A DNA stretch of 64,000 bases, taken from NCBI GenBank assembly GCA_032622095.1, contig CP136063.1:113542723-113606722 (forward strand), given 5' to 3'. Shown one piece after another: positions 35,926-47,785 of this stretch (the first letter of the stretch is position 1; the number at the start of each line of letters is the position of its first letter). The DNA is from Siphonodentalium dalli. Taxonomy: Eukaryota > Mollusca > Scaphopoda > Gadilida > Siphonodentaliidae. Made by a program: the position numbers and the translations under genes. Below the pieces are notes generated by a model that was not told the origin of the DNA, made no database searches, and saw nothing but the letters and a program-made list of their open reading frames with translations.

Positions 35926-36599
35926 GTGTGATTTGCCGCCCGCCACGTGACAGGTTCTCGGCCTATCAAATGATAGAGAAAAGGAGAAGTGATAACAATC
36001 TGATTTGAACACAGAAACATTGTGGACAAAATCACGAAAAACGTGGAGACCCACTTGTTCACTGGACAGATCACACCACGGTGTATTTCAAATTGTAGCA
36101 TCCTAAGACAGAACAAATGATCACGCATCTACACCATAGTCAGATACGAAAGGGCTAAATTGCATATTACTGTCTAAATATGACCAATTTATGGGTAATC
36201 CTTAGCAAAATTTGACTAGTGTATATGATAACAGAAGTTCATACATGCTACACTAGTCACTACATCTGTTTACACACTATCAGATTCAGGGTCATTATGA
36301 CAACAGGATCGGTATAGACTACAACAGTCTCATCACACATGTCACAATTCATCTGTTACACACGATTGGGGTCATTATATATAATACGTTCGGTATAGAC
36401 TATACTAGATATATAAGGCCAAAATAAATAATATGTGGGTTTCCCCTTTCGCGCCCGCCCCATGTCAAACCGCATACCCACTTTCATTTTATTGGTTTTG
36501 AGAACAAAAAAAGTGTTCCATTTTATCCGACCGTCCAAAATCATAAAATATATCGTACTGTTCCAATTCTATCTCAAAATGAACCCAATAAATTGTAAG

Positions 36600-37142
36600 G
36601 AATATTCTCTTGTGTGCATTACAGTTTTCTGAATGCACATAGTGTGTATGGAATATTAAACACTAATGCACTACTTGGGTGATTTGATGGTCGTTATTTT
36701 AAAACTATTGTTTCACGACCAGGCTGTAACCAATAATAACGGAAATAGCTCCAAAGTGATGGGAAATGACTAATATCAATATTACGAGAGAAAATTACCA
36801 TATACTCCTTAACATTTCTGGGGTAATTTAGAAAGAAGTGAAAAAAAATCTACGTTTGGTTGCCATTTTGGGATATTTTGGTGGCCATCTTGTGGGGATG
36901 GCTGACAAAATTGGTCTCATTATATGTACTTATGTATGGCGAACACCAAACAATTAACGACAACACCATATGTCAAATATTTTTTCTGTAATCGGTGTAT
37001 AACTAGAGATATGGCCATTCGGTCACCCCTTTGATTTGACGGCCATTTTGGATTTTTGAAAATAGGTCCATATCAGAAATTGATCAGCTATGGTCCTACT
37101 ATATATATGCAAAGTCTGATAGTTCTACTCAAAAGTGCATGC
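36600..37142 (-). repeat. 'GGCGGCCATTTTGG' repeat, minus copy 2
   Basis: Reverse-complement match to 31879-32450, directly adjoining the next copy (tandem, same orientation). It is more diverged than its neighbour. Confidence 0.8.
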
Positions 37143-37895
37143 CTATGGGCCTTATAATGTATGTCGCAAAATTAGCCCAAAAATAGTAAATTTTAAATCT
37201 AGATTTGTTCCATTATGGCGGCCATTTTGGCAGCAATTTTTGTAAAAGTAGATAAATTTATGAACAACAATGCGATACCGATTTTTCATGTCCAGAAGAT
37301 AATTATTGTATACATTACAGAGCTCTTAGTGCACACAGTGTAGTTGGAATAATACTAACGTACTACATGTATGTGGGTGATTTGATGGTCATTTTAAAAA
37401 ACTGTGTATACATGGCCCGGTGGTAACCCAGAATACCCATATGATGGCTCCAAATTGATAGGAAATGACTACTGTCAATATTACGAGAAGAAATTACCAC
37501 ATTACCCGTAAAATGTCTGGGATAATTTAGAAAGAAGTGAAGAATTTAAGAAAAATAGATTTTTTTTTTTAATTTTGGCGGCCATTTTGGGATATTTTGG
37601 TGGCCATTTTGGGTGATGGCTAACAAAATTGGTCTCATTATATACGCATATGTACGGCGAAAACCAAACAATTAACTACACCATCATATGTCAAATATGT
37701 TTTCTGTATTCGGTGTATAACTAGACACTGCGAAATGTTTGGACCCCTTTGGCGGCCATCTTGGATTTGGCGGCCATTTTGAATTTTTGAAATTAGGTCC
37801 ATATCAGAAATTGATCTATATATGTCCATAATGATATGTGAGAAGTTTCATGCTTCTACTCAAAAGTGCATGATTTTTTTCTTAACCGCTCTACT
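37143..37895 (-). repeat. 'GGCGGCCATTTTGG' repeat, minus copy 1
   Basis: Ends CTTAACCGCTCTACT at 37881-37895, the reverse complement of the start of the plus copy at 31879, and can be followed block by block to about 37143. With the plus copy it forms an inverted pair about 4.5 kb apart. Confidence 0.85.
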
Positions 37896-37899
37896 AAAA

Positions 37900-38060
37900 G
37901 AGTTATTCCCCTGGCTCTACCTACATGTATTTCACATTGAACAAATCTGAATCCCAACCACCCAAGGCCCCTGCATATTAAATATAAGACATGATGTTTT
38001 TTGCGAAGAAGACATTTTAAGTATTGCTATGGAGGGAAACAGTAAAGACTTAGTAAAGAG
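37900..38060 (+). repeat. Fragment of the GGTGAGCTAAAA-type repeat
   Basis: Contains TCTGAATCCCAACCACC and 'GAAGAAGACATTTTAAGTAT', shared with 31785-31865; the 3' end is missing. Confidence 0.6.
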
Positions 38061-38844
38061 TATATCTGAACATTTCCTAAGGGAACTACTTTTCAATGAG
38101 TAATTGATAAGAAAGGGTATTTTCTCAAACATTTTAGATAAATATCCAAGTCCGGGAGCAATAGGTGTGAAGTAAAAATTCTCTGTTAATTGAATGAATT
38201 GTGATTCCGGGTGGTGTGTACATCAATTTCTAGGTGTGTGTAACGTTCTCACCCTTGAGAATTTCCTGGAATCCAAGATAGAATAAGAACTAAGTCAGTT
38301 TAATCAGTTTTGTTTGAAAACATATTTCATCAAACTATACAAATGTATATATTATTTTGATGCTATAACATAATACTACCGTTTGTATGTTAAAATTGGT
38401 ATCCAATAGAAAGATGGCTACCAAAATGGCAATCAGAATGCGATAAAGAGGATTTCATTCACTCATATCTCCTATATCCGTGTCTATTGTTTTAAACTGG
38501 TGGCAAATTGTGCCTTGTTTTCTTATTATTCATATCATATGATCATTTGCGCAGAGCTATGTGTTGTTCATTTGGTGCTGGCCACTTCCAATCCCTAAAT
38601 ATTTGATTTTACAGAATGTGGTATGAAATTTCATAGAAAACTCACTATTGGTTCCTGGCTATATATTAATGTGAAGTGAACAGATCTGAAGCAGAGAATA
38701 ATGTTCGGGATATATGTAACGAGAGGCCGATCACATTCGGCAGATGTTTAACCCATCCATTGGCAATAGTAAATTGCTATGATAGAAATCATAATCTAGA
38801 GTTTTGATGTGGAATTATAGAGTATACTGTTATGTACTAAAGTA
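38061..38844. other. No recognisable feature
   Basis: AT-rich sequence without domains or clear repeats. Confidence 0.45.
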
Positions 38845-38846
38845 TT

Positions 38847-38932
38847 ACAGTAAAACCTCTACAAACCGAACACCCTTCGGACCGGCCCTTCTGTTCGGTT
38901 TAGATATGTGTTCGGTTTATAGAAAATCGCAC
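38847..38932. mobile_element. Possible pogo/Tigger-like terminus
   Basis: TACAGTAAAACCTCTACAAA followed by CCGAACACCCTTCGG resembles the CAGTnnAACCTC ends of pogo-type elements, with TA in front. No matching right end was found, so this is a fragment at best. Confidence 0.3.
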
Positions 38933-39430
38933 TACGATCGGAATGTATTGACGTTGTTACTAAGAGCTGTTGAAGCGCAACCAACTCATTATTGAATTTA
39001 ACTTTATTCATAAAGTACCGAATAAAATATAAATAACATAGATAAATAATAAGAATTAAAACATGGTATAATAATAAGACATAATACATGTACTAGTATA
39101 TAGATAAGACTGTAAACAATAAATTTTATGGTGATTCAAAAATGTCGCTGAAAATATTAATGTAGCGCATATATTGTAGTTTCATACTGTTGAATAAGCG
39201 TGTTTGGATTTCGGAGGTAAAAATTAATGTATTTGTTCACTTATGGACTAGAAAAGCCATCCGATAATAGAGAGTTACCGGATTATAGAGGTAATTTTTA
39301 ATGAGAGCTTTCTGATGAATGGCAACAAGCCATATTTCCGACTAAATCCTGAAAAGTTACCCATAATTCTGCTGTGGTTAAAGGAGTCGATTAATTAGGG
39401 CATTACTGTACTTAATAATCGAAAAGGTTA

Positions 39431-39880
39431 AAGGTACTCAATCCGATCAGACGCTCCTAAATTACTATTTCTTTGGCTTCGTGGGTAAAAAATATTTGAT
39501 TCGAGTCAAGGAACCCACCCATCAAAGCTCAGAGTGATTAGATATCGATATTTGAACTTTGCGGTTTCTATTGTTTGTGGCACACAAACTGATTGAAGCA
39601 TGAGGGTCAAATGGACGATCTTGCAGATAAAGATGGCTAACTCTAAAATCAAGTGGTAATAATAACCACTTGATTTTAGAGTTATCCATCTTTATCTGCA
39701 AGACCATCCATTTGAGCTTGTGTTTCTGGTAATCAAACAATTGAAATCACAAACTTCAAAAATCTATATCTGATCAATCTGAGCTTTGACGGGTGGGTTC
39801 CTCGACTCAAATCAAATATTTTTTACCCCCGAAACCAAAGAAATAGTAATTTAGGAGCGTCTGATCGGATTGAGTACCTT
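39431..39880. repeat. Large palindrome (arms about 220 bp)
   Basis: The left arm starts GGTACTCAATCCGATCAGAC (39433), the right arm ends with its reverse complement (to 39878). The centre is AAGTGGT-AATAATA-ACCACTT at 39651-39671. Arms differ by about 10 bp in length and by scattered changes. One arm of the same family stands alone at 51250-51476. Confidence 0.9.
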
Positions 39881-40171
39881 TAAAAGACATGGAATGGGTA
39901 AAGGGAGTTAAATCTCCTATCTTGGCCCTGTTTGATCCATTGCAAGTCCAAGCACCCAAAAGGACCTACAGGCTACAGTAGAGCTCGATTGTTCGGGTTA
40001 AATAAATTAACATGGCAAAGTGGTGGAGGTGTTAACAGAACGCCCTTAGACAAACAACAGTATCCATGCTCAGTGGAACGTTTGTTTATTCATATATCAG
40101 ATAACTTCAAATCTGACATAGCATTTGGTCAGGTTTTTATTTGTGGGTATTGTATAACTTTGACAAGGATT

Positions 40172-40242
40172 TGGGGTGTGGGTAGGAGGGGGAAGGGTAG
40201 GGAGGAGAAGGGGAGGGGAGCAGGGGTGGGTAGAAGGGGTGG
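40172..40242 (+). other. G-rich tract, possible G-quadruplex
   Basis: At least eight runs of three to four or more G within about 70 bases (GGGG, GGG, GGGGG, GGG, GGGG, GGGG, GGGG, GGG, GGGG), separated by short A/T-containing loops. Confidence 0.7.
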
Positions 40243-40384
40243 ATACAATGCATTGCAACGTAATTGCTAATTGGCATTTTTATCGAAAGTATTTGTGCGA
40301 CAGTTGTCAAAACCTGATTCATTCAATTCAAATATATAGACTTTTGATTTAGTTATTTGTATTTATACAGGCTTTTTGTTTTCG

Positions 40385-40600
40385 CAAATATTTAACCCAG
40401 TGACCTCATTTGAACAATCTGAATACCAGTCACCTAGGGAACATCCACACCAAATATGAACCCATTCAATCCTATGGATCTGGAGAAGAAGATGTTCAAA
40501 GAATTGTTGATGGACGGATGGATGGATGGACAGATGGATGGACGAGGAGTGATGACTATAGCTCCACCGGAGACTTTGTCTCAGGTGAGCTAAAAATACA
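40385..40600 (+). repeat. Interspersed repeat ending GGTGAGCTAAAA, copy C
   Basis: 3' half of the family seen at 30589 and 31420; carries the GGATGGATGGAC tract and the GACTATAGCTCCACCGGAGA block. Confidence 0.8.
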
Positions 40601-40879
40601 AAAGCAATTCTCAACCAGTACCAAACAGCACAAACTGATCCACAAGACATTAGTGAAAAAACATCATATTTTCCACTTCGGGTGGCCATTTTGCCCTATA
40701 ATGGTGGCATTATGTCTTAGCTTCACAAAAATGTATACATTTGACAAGATTTTCCCCCAATAATATGCATCAAACTGACTTAGTGCCTAGTCTGAAAAAT
40801 GGTGGCCATGATGGACGCCATCTTGTCTGGTGTCTACACGGCCACTTTCTTTTTTCGTGTTAACATCGCTTAAAAGTTG

Positions 40880-41110
40880 AGGGACATAATAAGGAACAAA
40901 ATTGGGGAGAAGCTAAATCCCGAGTGGATAGGGGGGAGGTGCAGGGGTACCTATCATCTCCTGGACTACCCATCTAGTGGTCACCTCGAAGATCCATACA
41001 AAGTTTGGTAACAATCGGATGAGGGATGTGGCCTGTGTGCTAAAGGAAATTGTTGACGGCAGACGAATGCCAACCCATGGCAATAGCTCAAACTTTACAA
41101 ATCTTGACTT
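40880..41110 (+). repeat. 'AAGATGGCTG' family, 3' end fragment
   Basis: Shares 'AAGTTTGGTAACAATCGGAT', GAGGGATGTGGCC and ATGGCAATAGCTCAAACTTT with 49300-49420 and 50170-50330. Confidence 0.7.
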
Positions 41111-41251
41111 TGTCAATTAGAGCTAAAAAAATGACACCTGTTTTAATTTTATCATTTAATACTATAAATAAACAATTATCTCGACAATTCATGTATACTA
41201 TCAAATTCACCAATCACATCTCATTCCCTGACCTTTTTCAAATATGAAAAG

Positions 41252-42332
41252 TAGAGGTGCAACGATTATTGATTTTGATAATCGATAATCGGTCATCAAT
41301 AATCGACTATAATCGATTAATCGTACCTAATACCATCAGTGGAAGTATTCCGTAATATGGCCTATTGGCTGGGTGCTGGTTAACTACAATGTCGCTGTTG
41401 TCGGCTGATGTCATTTTTACATTTATAAAGTGCATCATAAACCACTGTTAATGACCAATGAACACAATGTATTCAATATCTGCACAATTCTCGGCGATGT
41501 TATGGTTATAATATTTGTGAGTTCATTAGAACGAATGTAGCTATGAATTTCAGTGTCATGAATAGCCAAACATACAAACAATATAAAAGTAGGAATGCAC
41601 GACGGATGGCCGACGGTTCCTAAAAAAAGGAAACTATAAGTTTCATCAAACTTCAAGAGCGTGGGTAACAATCACAAAGGTGTGCCCCCACCTGCAAATT
41701 GCAGGACTTAGAACACGTTAAGTATTTGATAATATCGAGTTTCATTCAGCATTCACTGCATGATACGCAATAGCCTGTACTAGTAACATCTAAGTATACT
41801 TATGCAATAAAAGTATACTCGCAAATGACATCGCGGAGAACATCGCTGATTAAAATGCCATAGGTTTCCTGGTTTCCAGAGAATGTCAATCAACTCCCCA
41901 TTGGTTCAATCAGATTCAAGGGCAAGTGCATTCAGTTCATTGAAGACAGTGAGTCGGCATATTTCAAAGATGTAGTGCCGCCTTTCAAGTATAAATATAC
42001 AACCACGTCGCCAGGCATAAGTTCAAAGCCGCCAATTTGTAGAATATACAATGACCTGAAGAGTAACCATGTCGCTTCATCAAATGAACTGCCGACTGTT
42101 TGCAACATAAGTTAGTAGTACTCATGTTGTCGGAATCTCTTTGATATGCGATCAAAGGTTGTTAACCAATCTGTTTTAGATTAAACTGTGTAAAACAAAC
42201 ACAGTATTCAATAATACCTGACATTTTCCGATGTCAAAATAAATAATGCAGATTAATTGATGATGGAAATGGTAATCGATTATCGGCTTTATCAACGGTT
42301 CATCAATTATACGATTAATCGTGGCACCCCTA
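41252..42332. mobile_element. Non-autonomous hAT-type element (1081 bp)
   Basis: Left end TAGAGGTGCAACGATTA and right end (reverse complement TAGGGGTGCCACGATTA) differ at two of 17 positions. The 8-bp sequence ATGAAAAG flanks both ends exactly (41244-41251, 42333-42340). Both ends are rich in ATCGAT-type palindromes. No transposase frame is present. The right end is about 210 bp beyond the ETFA stop codon. Confidence 0.92.
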
Positions 42333-42551
42333 ATGAAAAGATGAACTCTTGTGAATTCTGTTCTGTAACTTCATGTGAATTCAACTTCTACTGATTAAGA
42401 TCTTGTAAAATTTCACAATAAGAGTCACATACAGGAACTTTGATTGTAGATTTATGTGTTGTTCAGAATCTGCCTGGAGCAAACCATTCTGGAGCTGGTC
42501 ACGCTGTGATCATTATTGCAGAATTGACATCTCATCTCATTTTTACTACTT

Positions 42552-42581
42552 TTATAGAAGCTCTGTCATCTCAGGCACCAC
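42552..42581 (-). CDS. ETFA: ETFA, last coding exon
   Basis: On the minus strand, TTCTTACAG precedes GTGGTGCCTGAGATGACAGA, encoding VVPEMTELL and TAA (42552-42554). Vertebrate ETFA ends VVPEMTE followed by a few mostly basic residues, so this chain ends slightly earlier. The 30-bp exon is in phase 0 with the preceding exon. No clear AATAAA signal on the minus strand was noted before the hAT element at 42332, so the 3' UTR end is unknown and might lie inside that element. Confidence 0.9.
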   Translation of the reverse strand: MVPEMTELL

Positions 42582-43240
42582 CTGTAAGAAGGGACGTAAA
42601 ACTTTTATCAATGGGGCTTATCCAGGAATATTATATCACATGTGACGTCCTTGCATTCTGATTGGCTGCACACTGCTATACTGTTTCCAATAGAATCCTA
42701 TTCACCTACTGTTGATAAATATTCATGAGTGACTATTATTTTTCTATCTATAGTTACAAGACTCATTTTGTGCAAATCAGATTGACACCTGAGCACACGT
42801 CTAATCTGAAGCTACATTGTACGTTACTTGTTGCAATATTGGTAAATAATTAGACTTATTGATGAATTATGATGATCTTGTGTCTGATCATAGCTATCCA
42901 ATGTATTTAAATAGTTTCTGTGCGTTTGGTTTGGCAAGCGGACAGTCCAAATTTTGAGTGGATGGTTTAACTTCTTTTTTCCATTTAAAATAAACAATTC
43001 AGCTTCTAAAATTTAGCCAAAATGTCGTTGTTAACCCCATGGATTCATATAAATAAATACATGAATAATGAAGAGCTGATTAAATAACATAGTGATACTC
43101 CCTTGCCATCTGTTGCGATCACCAAAAAATTGCCATAAATTGTAAAATCTGAGACCGATTTCCAAAATGTGCAGCAAATCAGACAGAAAGTTTGTGAGAT
43201 TTCATGCCAGTGTTCGATATAATATAATAAACAATGTATG

Positions 43241-43512
43241 TCTTGTTGTTGATTATGCCAAAATAGCAGTTGAGGAGGCATAGCCCATGAGCCGCATTCC
43301 CCCTCTCGGATCACTATTTTGCCATAATTCAATCCAAATCAAGCATTGTTATATAGATAATGCATGGCTTGTCATGTCTTGTTGTTGATTATGCCAAAAT
43401 AGCAGTTGAGGAGGCATAGCCCATGAGCCGCATTCCTCCTCTCGGATCACTATTTTGCCATAATTCAATCCAAATCAAGCATTGTTATATAGATAATGCA
43501 TGGCTTGTCATT
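43241..43512. repeat. 136-bp tandem duplication
   Basis: TCTTGTTGTTGATTATGCC starts at 43241 and again at 43377. The two copies are nearly identical to the block ending TGCATGGCTTGTCAT. A recent local duplication. Confidence 0.92.
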
Positions 43513-44398
43513 GACTATTCCTCCACTCAGACCACTATTTTGCATATGCATTATTTATTACGGTATATTATATTGAACATTGGTCTCAATTCTCACACAA
43601 TTTCTGTGTCTGATTTTGTCACATTTAATTGTCATGAATTTTGAAAATCGGTCGCATATTTTACAATTTACGGCAATCTTTTGACGATGGCATGGGAGCA
43701 CAACTATGTTACATCCAACAGCATCTATTCATGATTCATGCATTTTTTGGCGAAATTTCAGAAGTTAACTTATCTTTGATCAAACAGAAAAGGAAGTTAT
43801 AAATAACGTTCACAGGCATTAACAAATTAGGACATTCCACCATAAACTGGGTACGGTTTGTCGATTTATTTATTACATAATCCAAAACCTCGATAAAACA
43901 TACTTATATATACAAACGGGACGTGGAAACTAATATCGGCGTCTACAAGGCCTGCGATAATGTTTCATGTAACTATGCATTGCTTGCCCACGTAAATAAA
44001 TAGTTCCAGATATATAAAGACTCTTTCACGATTTTAATGGCATATACATAATGAAATAACATTTCAACTCTTCATTCATTAGAGTGTTGGTGGAAAAATA
44101 ATGGAAGCCATAGTATTTTGAGACACAAAGTACGGAATGTAAACAGAGAACAAACCGGAAGTCAAAGGTCACCTGGCACTATTTCCTGTTATGAAACAAA
44201 CGTTTAATATCACACTTTATCACATAATTTGGCCATAAAAGCAGTTTCATAATTATCGGTAATAGACACGTATAATATCAGCGCGTGCGATGACGTCATG
44301 GCGTTCTTCAAATAACTTGCGATCGCTGTAGTTTATGAGTGTTGTTTTCGATGAATATTGCGCGTTGCTTCGGGTTTATTTGATCATGTGATAAAAGG

Positions 44399-44541
44399 TA
44401 TCTCAAACTCGTTCTATTTTATACGTAATTTATCAACCTCGTCCACTAAATTCTATTTGAGCCTCGGTAAACCTCGGCTCAAATCGAATTTAGTGAACTC
44501 GGTTGATAAATTCCGTATAAAATAGAAACTCATGTGAGATC
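44399..44541. repeat. Imperfect hairpin element (arms about 65 bp)
   Basis: Arms pair from TATCTCAAACTCG / GAGTTTC..GAGAT outward parts to TTGAGCC / GGCTCAA at the centre (about 44468). Shared blocks include TCTATTTTATACG, TTATCAACC and CACTAAATTC. Confidence 0.8.
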
Positions 44542-45509
44542 CTCTATTTATAGAATGGGTTTATTGAATGCAATAAGGGTAGGATCAAGTAATAAGTAAT
44601 AATATGACACCAACATGAGCTATCCGTATTACGACACCAGACGAGACTAAAGCTAAAAGAAAATCATTGCTAGATTTTCAATGTCCGCATTGAAAAATAT
44701 TATTTACCATAAATATTTCACTTATAATTTGCAAATTTTTCTGGATCTTGTTTGTACAATGTAATGGCAGAGATATTCTATATATTACTTGGAAAGTTGT
44801 GGTATTTTATTCCATAAATTAATCTATACATAACTTAAACGGACATGGCTCGTATACATAATTTGGTAAGAGGTATCTCAAAATATACATACGCAGAAAA
44901 TTTCCGAACAAATTTGTTGATACTGTATAGGGTATAAATTATAGATTGTTTTGTTTGTGCCGGTTTTAATTTTTTAATCTGCGGTCGCATCTAAATAGCA
45001 CCTGCAGACCATAGGGAGAAAATCTAGAGCTGTCTTTGCACTGAAATGTTATGTAACTACATAATATTGATGATTAAAACAAAGAGAAGGCGGTGTGTGA
45101 AGTTTTAAAATAGTTTCATATTAAAATAACAAAATATAGCTTTTCCGGACAGACACACGTTATTCCATTTCCAATTCCAGAATTTCAATGAATACGAATG
45201 GCAGAGTTTTTGTTCGAGGTCAGACTTTTGTGTTCGAAGTTATATTTATATGACTTCAATGCATCTTTCTGAGACATATAATGCTCATAGAATGGTCGTT
45301 CAGGTATTTATCAACATATCTTGATAAAAAAAAATCAAAACCGAATGTTTGTAGGTGTATTTTTAACTAAGCTCTATTTCTATCAATAACACTATAGGAC
45401 TGAATATCTGGTCTGTTTGATGATGTGAAGAAATAAATTACTTTGAAATATGTTCCATTTTGTTTTGAAATTCGGCAGCTTACAAACAATTAGAGAGTGT
45501 GAAACTTAC

Positions 45510-45656
45510 TTTGAATAGATCTTGAACAATTCCATAATCTGCTACTTGGAATATTGGTGCATCAGGATCTTTGTTGATAGCTACGATCACTTTACTGTCC
45601 TTCATTCCTGCTAGATGCTGGATGGCGCCTGATATACCAACAGCTATATATAGATC
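45510..45656 (-). CDS. ETFA: ETFA, penultimate coding exon
   Basis: 49 codons between GTCCTCAG (acceptor) and GTAAGT (donor), both phase 0. The frame reads [18 protein letters not shown], then [20 protein letters not shown]. It contains the ETF alpha signature ([LI]-Y-[LIVM]-[AT]-x-[GS]...Q-H...A-[IV]-N), part of the FAD-binding domain II. ETF is a matrix heterodimer that takes electrons from acyl-CoA and other dehydrogenases to ETF-ubiquinone oxidoreductase; the alpha subunit carries most FAD contacts, including the QH and NKD region present here. No broken residue is seen. Confidence 0.97.
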
Positions 45657-45814
45657 CTGAGGACATATATTTCTGAGAGATATATTACAATGCTTCTTCA
45701 TTCAAATTTTATAATTTTGATATCAAATAACAGTAACACCAACGGTGATTATAAATGAAAGCTCAACTTGGAGAGAGGATACTCTCAAACATTACAAAAA
45801 GAGCTTTTGAGGTC

Positions 45815-46100
45815 AACTGGATAATGAAAGTGTCAATGACACTGTAGCTCAACTTAGAGGGGGATAATTTCACGTTGTTACAGTCAATGGAGCGATTAGA
45901 AATGCCAACAGATTAAATGTCTAAGTAATACTAGATGTCAACATGAAGAGAAAGTAGTATACATTTATAAAGTTTTGGATTCAGCATGAAAGATGTGACT
46001 TGTATGGTATGCCAAAGGATTTAGTCCAGTCTGAGTAAACTCATACCTAAATATTCATTACAACATTGAATATAAGGTCTGACGGATAACATCGCTATCT
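45815..46100 (+). repeat. 'AAGATGGCTG' family, 5' part
   Basis: GAAAGTGTCAATGACACTGT then AGCTCAACTT, ATGGAGCGATTAG and ACATGAAGAGA; the same opening occurs at about 47065 and 63436. Confidence 0.7.
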
Positions 46101-46446
46101 CATTTCCAAGTCCTCGGGATTCCGTAATCTGATTGATTGCGTAAATTATTTTCCGTCCAATGAAACCGTATGGGTTAATAAACAAGTGTTAGTGGGCGGA
46201 GACTCCCATAATGTCACCTCTAAATATAGTAACAGAGCGGAATTTCTCCGATCGAAAGCGATGCTTGCAAATACAACAGAGACAACAATGGCTTCGAAAT
46301 TATATATTCTGATTAATTTGAAGGATGTGCTAGACCTGATAGATAGGCCTGCGCATGGTACCAACTTGGCCTCCCATAAATATAAATAGAACTCACTCAT
46401 GTCCGTGTATTTGATTTACTTTCATGATTGTACCATGGTTTGCAAA

Positions 46447-46662
46447 TCAAATTATTTGTCGTAAAAAAGTCATCTGAAAGTTAACACCGAGGAAATGACT
46501 TAATTTTATGCTTTTAAATAGTTCTAAAGCATCATTTTTTATGACGACCTTATTTTTTGCTCTCGGATGCAGCTTTCCGGTTGATGCAGCGAGTTCATCT
46601 CCCGAAAAAGAATAGTCGCACACACAACAAATATTATCTGCTGTAAGTTTATGTCGCGACAC
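46447..46662 (-). CDS. Unrecognised 71-codon open frame
   Basis: Starts MSRHKLTADNICCVCDYSFS, later KNKVVIKNDALELFK. The CCVC pair followed by a hydrophobic, Lys-rich stretch looks more coding-like than the surrounding frames. It could be the N-terminal exon of a transposon-derived or unknown gene inside the ETFA intron, or chance. Its C-terminal part after LELFK has no splice site that I could confirm. Function unknown. Confidence 0.2.
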   Translation of the reverse strand: MSRHKLTADNICCVCDYSFSGDELAASTGKLHPRAKNKVVIKNDALELFKSIKLSHFLGVNFQMTFLRQII

Positions 46663-46849
46663 AGGCCATTGCTATTGCGAAGCACAACAAATAACACGTG
46701 GGGACACCTGTCAATCATCGATGTATTTTTTTTAATCCGTGACGTCATTTTGGGGAAGCTCTTCGCTGAATAGAAATGGTTTTGGCCACATAAGCTCCAG
46801 ACTCTATATTTCAAATATAGAGTCGACGTTCACCCAGACTGGATTTAGT

Positions 46850-47785
46850 CATGCAGAGTAAAATCCAAGATGGCTGTTGGCAGACAGAATTTTCATCAAA
46901 TCGTTCAAATTTGATAGCTCCTATCTAAAAGTGATCCTAAACATGCCTCCAAGTTTTCAAAACAAATCTCCAATAAATGTGGGCTGCAGTGTGAGCCAAT
47001 GGATTCAAATTTTAAATCCAAGATGGCCTCTGGCAGCCATGGTTTTTAACGAGTCTCAGAAATAAATGTGCCAATGACACTGTAGCTCAACTTCGAAAGG
47101 GAATAATTTAATGTGTTACTCACTGTTACAGTCAATGGAGCGATTAGGAATGCGGAAAGTTGAATTGTCTAAGAAATACTAGATTATCAACATGAAGAGA
47201 TATATATAAAGTAAAATCCAAGATGGCTATGTTTTCCAATGAAATTCAAAAACATTTGATAACTCCCATCTAGTAGATCAATATCAAGATCAATTTGAAG
47301 TTTGGTGATGATCGGATGAGGGAAGTGGACTGTAGGGTGTGCCAAAGAATTTAGTCATGCAAAGAGTAAAATCCAAGATGGCTGTCGGCAGCCATGTTTT
47401 ATGGCCGAATGACTCCAAAATGACTTGTTCCCATCTACATGTCTATATTATTATTAACATCCAAATTCCAAACAATTCTGCCTGTAGCCAGTGGTAATGG
47501 ATTGAACTTTGAAATCCAAAATGGCTGCTGGCGGCCATGTTTTTTGGCCAAAATGACTTGTTTCCCAACCTACATGTAAATGTCAACAGCCATGACAAAT
47601 TTCATAATGATCCGACCAAAGGAACGACTTGAAGCCCGTGTCAAAGAATTTAGTCCTGCAAAGAGTAAAATCCAAGATGGCTGCCAGTGGCCATGTTTTA
47701 TGGCTGAATGGCCCCAAAATGACTCATTTCCATCTACATGTCAATGTCAACAGCCATGACAAATTTCATGATGATCCAACCAAAA
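46850..47785 (+). repeat. 'AAGATGGCTG' family block, left of the hAT insertion
   Basis: Internally repetitive: units of roughly 170-230 bp with 'AAAATCCAAGATGGCTG', GGCCATGTTTT, CCCATCTACATGTCAA and 'ATTTCATGATGATC'. It is interrupted at 47785 by the hAT element and resumes at 48889. Confidence 0.85.

Larger units (their letters stand above)
42582..45509 (-). other. ETFA intron (before last exon), 2928 bp
   Basis: Donor GTAAGT at the upstream exon (minus strand), acceptor TTCTTACAG. Contains a 136-bp tandem duplication and a long hairpin, otherwise AT-rich sequence with no gene. Confidence 0.85.

Noticed and set aside
42440-42661. Plus-strand 73-codon frame
   Set aside because: Antisense to the last ETFA exon, where the minus-strand splice site and family C-terminus explain the sequence.
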